The notes: a model not told the origin generated them from the sequence alone. A stretch of 8,189 bases of DNA from Saprospiraceae bacterium (GCA_020628755.1 JAHDEQ010000161.1:1-8189), one strand, 5' to 3'; shown: positions 1-6,793, numbered from the stretch's first letter. Translations and numbers: made by a program.

Positions 1-629
1 ATAACATTTGGTAATACCTTGTAAAGGTTGGAAAGTGCATTTTTTTCTTCGGTAACTAAATCGTAAAAATTTGCTCCATCAATTTCACGAACCAGTGAAT
101 TTTGAGGACATTTTGTTCCTTTATTTTTGTCGGGAGGCGTAAATTCGGAGTTGTATCGGTTCTTTTTCTTGGGAATTATAGCGACATAATAAGCCTCAAA
201 ATCTTTGTAAATACTATTTTTGGGCATGACCAAGCTATCTAAAGAATAGTATAAATCGGCAAGTTTTCCTCCTGAAATGGTGTTATATTTATTCTTTACC
301 TCGGCTATAATTTTTTTGTCCTTGGAAACAAGGTCAACAATATTTCCCGTTTTCATATTTTCCCAACCGTCAACAGAACCCAAAATAATCTGGTGAAATT
401 CTCCGATATGATTTTGTAAGGTTTTTTGAGCTTGACGAGTAGATTCCGTTTTGTACCAGGTGTCATAATCAAGGTTGAATCCTGACATGACAAAGAGTGC
501 TGAAAAAGGGTCAATTACATTTTTTCCAAATTCTTTTTTTACCTTTTCTTCGGCTTTAGCAGCTTTGGTTAGCAAATGAGTAACGGCATTGGTTAGTTTT
601 TCGTCACTAATCCAATTGAGGTATGGCAT
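1..629 (-). CDS. Eco47II-family type II restriction endonuclease (3' end outside window)
   Basis: This is probably the nuclease of a GGNCC-type R-M system, cutting unmethylated DNA in the cytoplasm. The frame was read by hand on the minus strand from the ATG at 629-627 (protein begins MPYLNWISDE) and stays open for 209 codons to the window edge, so only a short C-terminus should be missing. The protein resembles Eco47II-type enzymes along its length, for example the stretches NVIDPFSALF (37-46) and QNHIGEFHQIILGS (72-85). A PD-(D/E)xK-like catalytic core is visible as Asp99 in NIVDL followed by Glu110-Val-Lys112 in AEVKNK. The start lies 37 bp after the methyltransferase stop codon. I see no separate promoter in that gap and no Shine-Dalgarno sequence, so co-transcription with the methyltransferase is likely. 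Family assignment is by recognition of the sequence; the exact specificity (GGNCC or a subset) is inferred. Confidence 0.88.
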   Translation of the reverse strand, partial: MPYLNWISDEKLTNAVTHLLTKAAKAEEKVKKEFGKNVIDPFSALFVMSGFNLDYDTWYKTESTRQAQKTLQNHIGEFHQIILGSVDGWENMKTGNIVDLVSKDKKIIAEVKNKYNTISGGKLADLYYSLDSLVMPKNSIYKDFEAYYVAIIPKKKNRYNSEFTPPDKNKGTKCPQNSLVREIDGANFYDLVTEEKNALSNLYKVLPNV

Positions 630-666
630 AGTCTATTTTTTACTTATAAAGAAGCAAAATAGTAAA

Positions 667-1893
667 CTATTGGGAATAAACTTGATTTAGGCATGAAATT
701 ATCGAGTAGCCGACTTCTTTAGCTAGATTGACAGGCACTGCATTCCCAATTTGTTTGTATTGTTGGGAGATAGAACCTGAAAAAATCCATTCGTCGGGAA
801 AGGTCTGAATCCTTGCATACTCTCTTATGGTAAAGGGTCGAGTTTCGTCGGGATGGCATCGTTCGGTTTGTTTTTGAGCGGGGCTACAAGTCAAGGTAAG
901 GCAGGGTTCGTCCCAACCGATTCTGCGAGCCATTCCTGTTTTGCCGCCTCCAAGATAAAAACTCTTTTGCATATAAGTCTTTTGAATGTCGAGTGGCAAA
1001 TCTCTCCAATAGCCTTTGGGTGGCACGAGTTCTAATACTTTTCTTTTGCTTTCGGGATATTTAGAACCTTCTGAAACGGTAACATCCGAATCAAAAAGAG
1101 GCCCTTTTTTGAGGGCATCTTTTAGGTTGTAGATGGTATCGTAAGGTTGTGGATAAGAATAGTTTGCGGCAAAATCTTTCCTTATACCGACCAAAAAAAT
1201 GCGTTCTCTTTTTTGAGGAACATTATAATGAATTGCTTTTAGAACTTGTACGGGCAAAACGACATTGTAACCGATTTCATCCAAAACAGAAACCATACCT
1301 TCTAGGGTTCTACCTTGGTCGTGATTGAGTAAGCCTCTAACATTTTCGCCAATACAAATATCGGGTTGGACTTTTTCTACAACGCGTGCAAATTCATAAA
1401 AAAGTGTTCCTCTTGCATCGTCAAGTCCTAGTTTTTTTCCTGCATAACTAAAGGCTTGGCAAGGAAAACCACCTGTAACAATATTTGTTTTGCCTACAAA
1501 GTCATCAAAAGAATGGTTTTTTATATCTCCTTCTATAACATTCCATTTGGGGCGATTATTTCTAAGGGTTTGGCAGGCCCATTTGTCTAATTCATTTAGT
1601 CCGATACACTTTAAACCTGCTTTTTCTAAGCCTATAGCAAGTCCACCTGCACCTGCAAACAACTCTAGCACAGTGTAGTCTTTATTGGGTAAAACCCTAT
1701 TGTCCGTCTCAACTTTTGAAGATATGGCTTGAAACTCAGGAAAAATTTGCAAGTCTTCAATTCTATATCGTCTATAGTTACTGATGGGTTCTCGTACAGC
1801 CTTTAATTTGCCCGTATTATCCCATCTTCTAAGGGTCTCTTTGTTCTTATTGAGAATTTCTGATACTTCAGAAAGTGAATACAACTTCTTCAT
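667..1893 (-). CDS. C5-cytosine DNA methyltransferase with N-terminal MerR-like helix-turn-helix
   Basis: This enzyme methylates cytosine in the recognition site and protects the host from the adjacent nuclease. Residues 1-50 form a MerR/excisionase-like winged helix (LYSLSEVSEILN, then KETLRRWDNTGKL and YRRY). The catalytic part shows the C5 motifs in order: motif I VLELFAGAGG (75-84), motif IV GGFPCQ (141-146, nucleophile Cys145), motif VI ENV (183-185), motif VIII QKRERIFLVG (227-236), motif IX around 352-371 and motif X QIGNAVPVNLA (381-391). The stretch GKTGMARR..WDEP.LTLTCSPAQKQTERCHP (about 317-348) lies between motifs VIII and IX and is typical of GGNCC/GGWCC methyltransferases. The gene is intact at 408 residues. 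It precedes the nuclease by 37 bp and has its own -7 element upstream. N-terminal HTH extensions that repress their own promoter are known in some C5 enzymes (M.EcoRII, M.SsoII). Such a role here is inference. Confidence 0.95.
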   Translation of the reverse strand: MKKLYSLSEVSEILNKNKETLRRWDNTGKLKAVREPISNYRRYRIEDLQIFPEFQAISSKVETDNRVLPNKDYTVLELFAGAGGLAIGLEKAGLKCIGLNELDKWACQTLRNNRPKWNVIEGDIKNHSFDDFVGKTNIVTGGFPCQAFSYAGKKLGLDDARGTLFYEFARVVEKVQPDICIGENVRGLLNHDQGRTLEGMVSVLDEIGYNVVLPVQVLKAIHYNVPQKRERIFLVGIRKDFAANYSYPQPYDTIYNLKDALKKGPLFDSDVTVSEGSKYPESKRKVLELVPPKGYWRDLPLDIQKTYMQKSFYLGGGKTGMARRIGWDEPCLTLTCSPAQKQTERCHPDETRPFTIREYARIQTFPDEWIFSGSISQQYKQIGNAVPVNLAKEVGYSIISCLNQVYSQ

Positions 1894-1899
1894 AACCTA

Positions 1900-1919
1900 C
1901 ATATACAACATTATACATG
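1900..1919 (-). promoter_or_regulatory. candidate operator: imperfect palindrome in the methyltransferase leader
   Basis: On the minus strand the half-sites CATGTATAAT and (reverse-complemented) CATATACAAC match at 7 of 10 positions around a central axis. The same stretch also contains TGTATA twice at a 10-bp period. It lies between the -7 element (1931-1924) and the ATG (1893), so it covers the expected transcript start, where a bound protein would block initiation. The MerR-like N-terminus of the encoded methyltransferase is an obvious candidate ligand. AT-rich DNA throws up such palindromes by chance, so this is only a candidate. Confidence 0.35.
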
Positions 1920-1923
1920 GTTA

Positions 1924-1931
1924 CAAAGATA
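1924..1931 (-). promoter_or_regulatory. Bacteroidota -7 promoter element for the R-M operon
   Basis: The minus strand reads TATCTTTG, a match to TAnnTTTG, 30 bp before the methyltransferase ATG. The best -33 candidate is a GTTTC about 19 nt further upstream, which is a weak match to TTTG. Transcription would begin around 1917-1919 and give a leader of roughly 25 nt that overlaps the palindrome at 1900-1919. Confidence 0.55.
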
Positions 1932-1974
1932 TGATGTTTTTTTGATAAGCGAAACAGGCTTGTCAATTTTTTTT

Positions 1975-2313
1975 CTACATCGTCACTTTCTTCACATGGT
2001 TCATCATTTGAACGCCATAAACTAAGGTAGTGCCGCTTCGGATAGCTGCTGCAACATGTACGGCTTCCATCATTTGTTCTTCATCAGCACCTTTGGTCAG
2101 GCAAGTATTGGAATAGGCATCAATGCAATATGGACATTGTAGCGCATGGGCTACGCCCAATGCGATGAGTGCTTTTTCACGTTCGGTCAAGGCCCCTTCT
2201 TTAAAGACTTCTCCATAGTAATCAAAGAATTTTTTGCCCATCGCTTCTTGCCATTCAGTGATGTCTCCAAATTTCTTGAGATCTTCTGGATTAAAGTAAG
2301 ATTTTTGGCTCAT
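1975..2313 (-). CDS. AhpD/carboxymuconolactone decarboxylase-like protein, arsenosugar-associated peroxidase-like type
   Basis: This is a 112-residue single-domain protein of the alkylhydroperoxidase D / CMD fold, likely a cytoplasmic thiol-based redox protein. The core ALTEREKALIALGVAHALQC (41-60) runs into CPYC (Cys60, Cys63) and is followed by EAVHVAAAIRSG. The position occupied by His in the usual CxxCxxxH motif is Tyr67 here. The CPYCIDAY form and the overall sequence resemble the family annotated as arsenosugar biosynthesis-associated peroxidase-like protein, but no arsenic methyltransferase or radical SAM partner is in the window. The start chosen is ATG at 2313 (MSQKSYF). A longer frame from a TTG at 2358 is possible but would begin inside the promoter -7 element. 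The next gene on this strand, the methyltransferase, starts 81 bp downstream and has its own promoter. Family call is good; the physiological substrate is unknown. Confidence 0.85.
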   Translation of the reverse strand: MSQKSYFNPEDLKKFGDITEWQEAMGKKFFDYYGEVFKEGALTEREKALIALGVAHALQCPYCIDAYSNTCLTKGADEEQMMEAVHVAAAIRSGTTLVYGVQMMNHVKKVTM

Positions 2314-2355
2314 ATTATTTTTTTGAAATTGATTTTGTGAATTTATAGGAAAGTT

Positions 2356-2363
2356 CAAAGGTA
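2356..2363 (-). promoter_or_regulatory. -7 promoter element for the AhpD-like gene
   Basis: The minus strand reads TACCTTTG (TAnnTTTG consensus), ending 42 nt before the ATG at 2313. It implies a short A-rich leader and rules against the TTG at 2358 as start codon, because that TTG is the end of this element. No convincing -33 TTTG is visible. Confidence 0.5.
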
Positions 2364-2457
2364 AGTTTTTGTAAGAAACGAAAAAGAAAAATCAAGTTTA
2401 ATGTCTTGGTCATTAACATAATTCAAAATGAAAATTTATGTCTTGATAAAATATTTC

Positions 2458-2465
2458 TACCTTTG
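2458..2465 (+). promoter_or_regulatory. -7 promoter element for the pyrophosphatase gene
   Basis: TACCTTTG matches TAnnTTTG and ends 4 nt before the ATG at 2470, so the predicted transcript start falls on or next to the start codon. The -33 region is poor: a TTG at 2443-2445 is too close, at 12 nt. The element is identical to the one serving the divergent AhpD-like gene about 100 bp away. Confidence 0.45.
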
Positions 2466-2469
2466 ACAG

Positions 2470-3087
2470 ATGATTCATTTTAGAAAATTTTTATTGCTCG
2501 GAGTTGTAATATTGGTCATCTGCGCTTGCAAGCAATCGCCCAAGGTGAGCGTATATGAACAAGCTACTTTTACAGAGACAGGAGGTGTACAAGTTGTAGT
2601 AGAAATTCCTGCTGGAAGTAACCACAAAATTGAGTATCGCCCAGATACTGGACAATTTGTAAATGATAAAATAGATGGAAAAGATAGAGTTATCAATTTC
2701 TTACCTTATCCTGGTAATTATGGCTTTATTCCTTCTACTTTGATGGACAAAGAACGGGGCGGCGATGGCGATGCCCTCGATATTTTGGTCATCGGAGAGG
2801 GAGTGCCGACAGGCACTACCCTAGCGACTAAACCTATAGGCGCACTGCTCTTAAAAGATAACAATGAGCTAGACTCAAAAATTATTGCTATTCCTACTGA
2901 TTCGACCTTACAAGTCATCAATCCAAAAAATTATGAAGATTTTTTTATCCGATATAATGCAGCGCATCATATTATACAAGAGTGGTTTATGAACTATAAA
3001 GGGTTGGGCGCAATGGAGTTGGTGGGTTGGCGCAATGAACAATATGCGCTACAAGAAATTGAAAAATGGACAAGGACTCAAAAATAA
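2470..3087 (+). CDS. ppa: family I inorganic pyrophosphatase, predicted lipoprotein
   Basis: The enzyme hydrolyses pyrophosphate to two phosphates with Mg2+. Nearly every catalytic residue of the E. coli family I enzyme can be matched by eye: Glu45, Lys53 and Glu55 (EIPAGSNHKIEY), Arg73, Tyr80 and Tyr84 (YPGNYG), the metal cluster Asp99/Asp101/Asp104 (DGDALD), Asp130, Asp135 and Lys137, and Tyr176-Lys177. Ala102 replaces the usual Pro/Glu of the signature. The length (205 residues) fits the family plus a leader. The leader is unusual for this normally cytosolic enzyme: residues 1-20 are a basic start, a hydrophobic run, and a lipobox-like ICAC ending at Cys20. It predicts a membrane-anchored protein outside the cytoplasm. 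The ATG at 2470 is the only start that keeps this leader, and no Shine-Dalgarno sequence precedes it. The acyltransferase gene follows after 87 bp without a clear terminator. Confidence 0.93.
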   Translation: MIHFRKFLLLGVVILVICACKQSPKVSVYEQATFTETGGVQVVVEIPAGSNHKIEYRPDTGQFVNDKIDGKDRVINFLPYPGNYGFIPSTLMDKERGGDGDALDILVIGEGVPTGTTLATKPIGALLLKDNNELDSKIIAIPTDSTLQVINPKNYEDFFIRYNAAHHIIQEWFMNYKGLGAMELVGWRNEQYALQEIEKWTRTQK

Positions 3088-3174
3088 TTTTACTCAAAAT
3101 CCAAAACTATCCCAAAGCCAACTACGTTATAAAAAATGGTATCAGCGATTTGACCTTATTACAACTATAATCTA

Positions 3175-4431
3175 ATGGCTAAACAGCAAATTATCCAAAA
3201 TTACATCAATTCTAATATGGCAGGAATTGATTTATCTTTAAAAAATTTCAGTTTTACGTATAGCCAATCTATCCAAGACATCAATGCCGACTGGGACATT
3301 GCTGCTCCTGACGATAATTTATTTCTCAATCGTACTTACCTCAGCTTGCTTGAAAAAAATCCGCCCGAAGGGATGCGCTTTTGCTATTTGGTTTTTTATA
3401 AAAACCAAAGACCTATTGGTATATCAGCTTGCCAAATTCAAGGCTTTAATGCAGAGCAGAGTTTGCAAAAGAAAGAGACGACTGCCGAAATGAGCAAAAC
3501 CGCTTGTTTTTTTACAGCAATGGGCAATTATATGAAGTCTGTTGTTGCTAGTAAAATGGATTTTGATAGTTTGATTTGTGGTAATGTTTTATTGACGGGC
3601 GAACATGGTTTTTATTTTAACGCACAAGAAGTCAAACAAAATGAGGCTTTCAAAATTGTAGAGGAAGCACTCGAAAAAATGCGTAAAGACCTCCGCAAAA
3701 ACGGAACGGATATTTCGGTGACTTTGGTCAAAGATTACTACACTTCTAGCAAAGTCAATGCAGAATGTTTGAAAGAAAAACGATACAATGAATTTACCAT
3801 TCAACCAAATATGGTGATGGATATTCGTCCTGATTGGAAAACCTTTGATGACTATAAAGCCGCTATGTTTTCCAAATATCGGGTTCGGGTAAAACGTGCC
3901 GCCAAAAAAGGCCAAGATTTTGTAAAAAGAGAAATGACGGCCGAAGATATAGAAGCCAATCTGGATTTGATGTATGATTTGTACGAAGGCATCGCCATCA
4001 GTGCAGGATTTAACGTAGCAAAATTGAACAAACGTTATTTCTTAGCTCTTAAAGAAGCCTTGCAAGAGCGATTTATTTTGATGGGCTATTATTTAGATGA
4101 TAAATTGGTCGGTTTTTATACTTTGATTCGGAATCATCATGAGCTAGAAGCGCACTTTTTGGGCTTTGACAAGTCCAAAAATGCCAGCCACCAGATTTAC
4201 CTAAATATGTTGTATGATATGGTGCGTACTGGAATTGATGAGGGTTTTCAAAAAATCGTTTTTGCTCGTACTGCTTTAGAAATCAAATCTTCGGTAGGCG
4301 CAGTTGCACATGATATGTTTTGCTATATGCGCCATAAATACAATCTTTCTAATAAGTTTTTTACACCAATTTACGATTACCTCAAACCTGATTTGGATTG
4401 GCAGCCCCGCCATCCATTTAAAGAGGAATAG
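3175..4431 (+). CDS. GNAT/FemAB-like acyltransferase, 418 residues
   Basis: This appears to be a large GNAT-fold protein of the two-domain type related to FemAB/peptidoglycan aminoacyl-transferases (Acetyltransf_6-like). Substrate is unknown. The N-terminal half (about 25-215) contains YLVFYKNQRPIGISACQIQG (71-90) and a DSLICGNVLLTGEHGF block (131-146). The C-terminal half opens with a basic SKYRVRVKRAAKKG (233-246). It then carries the acyl-CoA-binding-like strand pair GYYLDDKLVGFYTLI (304-318) and ELEAHFLGFDKS (323-334), followed by FARTALEIKSSVGA (363-376). No signal peptide or membrane segment is seen, so it should be cytoplasmic. Start ATG 3175 has no clear Shine-Dalgarno sequence; Met15 is an alternative. 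The 87-bp gap after the pyrophosphatase holds no recognisable promoter, so read-through from that gene is possible. The fold call rests on motif resemblance and is moderately sure; peptidoglycan as target is only a guess. Confidence 0.72.
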   Translation: MAKQQIIQNYINSNMAGIDLSLKNFSFTYSQSIQDINADWDIAAPDDNLFLNRTYLSLLEKNPPEGMRFCYLVFYKNQRPIGISACQIQGFNAEQSLQKKETTAEMSKTACFFTAMGNYMKSVVASKMDFDSLICGNVLLTGEHGFYFNAQEVKQNEAFKIVEEALEKMRKDLRKNGTDISVTLVKDYYTSSKVNAECLKEKRYNEFTIQPNMVMDIRPDWKTFDDYKAAMFSKYRVRVKRAAKKGQDFVKREMTAEDIEANLDLMYDLYEGIAISAGFNVAKLNKRYFLALKEALQERFILMGYYLDDKLVGFYTLIRNHHELEAHFLGFDKSKNASHQIYLNMLYDMVRTGIDEGFQKIVFARTALEIKSSVGAVAHDMFCYMRHKYNLSNKFFTPIYDYLKPDLDWQPRHPFKEE

Positions 4432-4443
4432 CCTCTGCGAGGC
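4431..4443. other. small hairpin abutting the acyltransferase stop codon
   Basis: GCCTC-TGC-GAGGC is a perfect 5-bp GC-rich stem with a 3-nt loop. Its first base is the last base of the stop codon and its last base touches the long palindrome that starts at 4444. No T-run follows it, so on its own it is not a standard intrinsic terminator. It may be the flanking part of a composite element with the next two hairpins. Confidence 0.6.
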
Positions 4444-4521
4444 GTGTTCGTGTATTCAAGTATTCATGTGTTCACGTCATTATTAGAACATGAACACGTG
4501 AATACTTGAACACACGAACAC
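4444..4521. repeat. long inverted repeat (34-nt arms, 10-nt loop) made of tandem 8-bp units
   Basis: The left arm 4444-4477 pairs with the right arm 4488-4521 around the loop 4478-4487. By eye 31 of 34 positions are complementary; the exceptions are A4454/C4511, T4467/G4498 (a wobble pair) and C4475/A4490, all transition-type differences. The left arm parses into consecutive 8-bp units GTGTTCGT, GTATTCAA, GTATTCAT, GTGTTCAC plus GT, and the right arm reads the same way on the other strand. It lies between convergent genes. Possible identities are a bidirectional terminator or transcript stabiliser, an interspersed palindromic element (REP/MITE-like), or a protein-binding array. No copy elsewhere in the window was seen. 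Confidence 0.85.
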
Positions 4522-4545
4522 AATCCCAAAGGGATTCTAATTTTT
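4522..4545 (+). terminator. probable intrinsic terminator of the acyltransferase transcript
   Basis: AATCCC-AAA-GGGATT (4522-4536) is a perfect 6-bp stem with a 3-nt loop, followed on the plus strand by CTAA and five T (4541-4545). The stem ends exactly where the prolyl oligopeptidase stop codon begins, so the T-run lies within the 3' end of that gene. On the minus strand no T-run follows the stem, so it would terminate plus-strand transcripts only. The four bases between stem and T-run make it weaker than a textbook case. Confidence 0.5.
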
Positions 4546-6723
4546 CATCTCCTCTTTTGGCATTTCCTTAAAGTTATAAAACATAAAGGCCAACAAATCA
4601 GCCGCTTCTTCAATACGTTTGGTGGTGGATTTTCCAGCGCCATGACCTGCACCTGTTTCGATACGAATAAATAAGGGATTTTCGCCTTTTTGCTTGGCTT
4701 GCAACTCAGCCGCAAATTTAAAGGAGTGTGCTGGCACGACTCTATCATCGTGGTCGGCCGTCGTAATCATCGTGGCAGGATATTCAATTTCTTTGACATT
4801 ATGTAAAGGAGAATATTTTGATAAATAGCCAAAACCTTTCTTAGTATCACTTAATCCATAATCGGCTGCCCAAGCACGACCAATCGTAAATTCTTGGTAG
4901 CGCAACATATCCAATACGCCTACTGCAGGCAATGCAACTGCATACAAATCGGGGCGTTGTGTCATACATGCACCAACTAAAAGTCCTCCATTGGAACGAC
5001 CATAAATGGCCAGTTTTTCAGAAGAAGTATATTTTTGGTCAATCAAATACTCGGCTGCTGCATGAAAATCGTCAAATACATTTTGCTTTTGGTCAAGTGT
5101 TCCTGCTTTGTGCCAATCGGCACCAAACTCTCCTCCGCCTCGAATATTGGCAACGGCAAAAACGCCATCATTTTCTATCAAAAGTGGACACATTGCCAAA
5201 CGAGTCGTATTGAAACTCGGTAAAATTGAAATATCAAAACCGCCATAACCGTACAAAAGTGTTGGACGTTTTCCGTCCATCTTCAAGCCCTTTTTGTGGG
5301 TGATAAACATCGGAACTTTTGTACCGTCTTTGCTCGTGTACCAAACTTGTTTGGTCTCAAATTGGTCGGCATCAAAATCAATTTGTGGAGCTTTATAGAC
5401 TTCTGATTGAAGGGTATTAACATCCAATTTGTAAATCGTTGTAGGTCGAGTAAAAGATGCAAACGAATAAAAAGCCGTATTGTCGTCTCGCTTACCGCTA
5501 AGGCCGCCAACCGTTCCAATACCAGGCAATTTCACATCACCCAGAAACTTGCCTTCCAAGTCATAAACTTTGACCAAACTCGATGCATCGTGAATGTAGC
5601 GGGCTACAATTTTTCCTCCAATTAGGCGGACACTTTCGAGTACATCTTTGCTTTCGGGTAGGAGTTCTTTCCAATTTTCAGGAGATGGATTGTCGGTAGG
5701 CACTAAGACTAAGCGTTGGTTGGGTGCGCCATCGTTGGTGCGCATCAAAAGATTGTCGCCAATATTGTCAATGACATTATAATCGTATTTAAAACCTCGT
5801 ACTACATCAACAAATTCATCGCCGCCTTTTTTTAAATCTTTGAATGCCAAAGCATTGCCACTTGTGGACTCCCAAGTTTGAACCACTAAAAATCGTTCGT
5901 CATTAGTAACATTAGCAAAAAATCCATGTGTCGGTTGAGCCTTATCAAAGTAAATTCTTTTGTCCTCACTTTGTGCTGTTCCTACTTTGTGATACCAAAC
6001 TTCGTGGAACTCGTTACGTGCTGATAGTTCATCACCTTCTTTGGGTTCGGGGTAGCGACAATAGTAAAATCCGTCGCCTTGCCAAGCAATACCCGAAAAT
6101 TTTATCCAGTCAATTTTATCATCTAGGGTTTTGCCCGAATCCATGTTTTTAATCTTGATGGTTTGCCAATCCGAGCCGCCTTCGGACACTTGATAAGCCA
6201 TGAGATTACCAGCTTTGTTAAAGCTGATCGCACCCAAAGCGGTCGTACCGTCGCTCGAAAATTTGTTGGGGTCTAAAGCAATTTTGGCTTCTCCGCCCAG
6301 TTTATCTTGTACGTACAAAACCGACTGATTTTGCAAGCCATCATTTTTAAAAAAGTAATATTTATCACCTTCTTTAAAAGGCGCAGAGTAGCGTTCATAA
6401 TTCCATAGCTCTCCGAGACGTTTTTTGAAATTATCTCGAAAAGGAATTTTTTCTAAATATCCATCGGTCGTTTTATTTTGTGCTTTTACCCAAGCAAGGG
6501 TTTCTTCGGCATTGTCATCTTCGAGCCAACGAAAAGGGTCTTTGACCATTGTACCAAAATAGTCATCCACAAGATCCTGTTGTCGAGTTTTTGGGTACTC
6601 AAAGTCAATTTTTTCAAACGAAGTTGTAGTCATATTTGTAGAGGTGGTTTCTGTTGTACAAGAAGAAAAATAAAGTGCTACAAAAAGCACAAGAAGGAGA
6701 CAAAGTGAACGCATATTTTTCAT
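4537..6723 (-). CDS. prolyl oligopeptidase (S9A), predicted lipoprotein
   Basis: This serine peptidase cleaves short peptides after proline. The 728-residue length and architecture are normal for the family: an N-terminal segment beginning around YPKTRQQD (43-50), a beta-propeller covering roughly 90-450, and a C-terminal alpha/beta-hydrolase domain. The catalytic triad is readable as Ser577 in YGRSNGG, Asp659 in DHDDRVVP (with the substrate-binding Arg661) and His694 in GAGHG. The family block RGGGEFGADWHKAG (528-541) is also present. Residues 1-22 form a lipoprotein leader (MKNMRSLC, hydrophobic run, lipobox FSSC with Cys22) followed by a Thr/Ser-rich spacer, so the enzyme should sit in the envelope. 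ATG 6723 was chosen; Met4 is an equivalent alternative. The gene converges on the acyltransferase and diverges from the coiled-coil protein gene. I found no convincing promoter for it in the 150-bp upstream gap. Confidence 0.96.
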   Translation of the reverse strand: MKNMRSLCLLLVLFVALYFSSCTTETTSTNMTTTSFEKIDFEYPKTRQQDLVDDYFGTMVKDPFRWLEDDNAEETLAWVKAQNKTTDGYLEKIPFRDNFKKRLGELWNYERYSAPFKEGDKYYFFKNDGLQNQSVLYVQDKLGGEAKIALDPNKFSSDGTTALGAISFNKAGNLMAYQVSEGGSDWQTIKIKNMDSGKTLDDKIDWIKFSGIAWQGDGFYYCRYPEPKEGDELSARNEFHEVWYHKVGTAQSEDKRIYFDKAQPTHGFFANVTNDERFLVVQTWESTSGNALAFKDLKKGGDEFVDVVRGFKYDYNVIDNIGDNLLMRTNDGAPNQRLVLVPTDNPSPENWKELLPESKDVLESVRLIGGKIVARYIHDASSLVKVYDLEGKFLGDVKLPGIGTVGGLSGKRDDNTAFYSFASFTRPTTIYKLDVNTLQSEVYKAPQIDFDADQFETKQVWYTSKDGTKVPMFITHKKGLKMDGKRPTLLYGYGGFDISILPSFNTTRLAMCPLLIENDGVFAVANIRGGGEFGADWHKAGTLDQKQNVFDDFHAAAEYLIDQKYTSSEKLAIYGRSNGGLLVGACMTQRPDLYAVALPAVGVLDMLRYQEFTIGRAWAADYGLSDTKKGFGYLSKYSPLHNVKEIEYPATMITTADHDDRVVPAHSFKFAAELQAKQKGENPLFIRIETGAGHGAGKSTTKRIEEAADLLAFMFYNFKEMPKEEMKN

Positions 6724-6793
6724 TTTTTTTTGGTGAAGTATATGGTATCGTAGTTGGAAAACTGCGACGAACTTTCTATTTATCTTTTTTGAT

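Noticed and set aside
1948..1978. AAGC...GCTT followed by a T-run on the plus strand as a terminator.
   Set aside because: The stem is only 4 bp and no plus-strand gene ends here; on the minus strand, where the genes are, no T-run follows.
2314..2358. A 15-residue N-terminal extension of the AhpD-like protein from a TTG start at 2358.
   Set aside because: The TTG is the last part of the TACCTTTG promoter element, the extension is low-complexity Asn/Gln-rich, and the ATG at 2313 gives the normal family N-terminus.
3150..3174. A TTGACC and TATAAT pair before the acyltransferase start as a sigma70-type promoter.
   Set aside because: The two boxes are only 10 bp apart, too close for a -35/-10 pair, and the other promoters in the window follow the Bacteroidota pattern.
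3589..3915. A minus-strand open frame of 108 codons inside the acyltransferase gene.
   Set aside because: It is fully antisense to a well-formed coding frame, lacks family resemblance and has no promoter or ribosome-binding context.
4444..4521. The 8-bp repeats as a CRISPR-like array.
   Set aside because: The units are directly adjacent with no spacers and are arranged as one hairpin; no cas genes are present.
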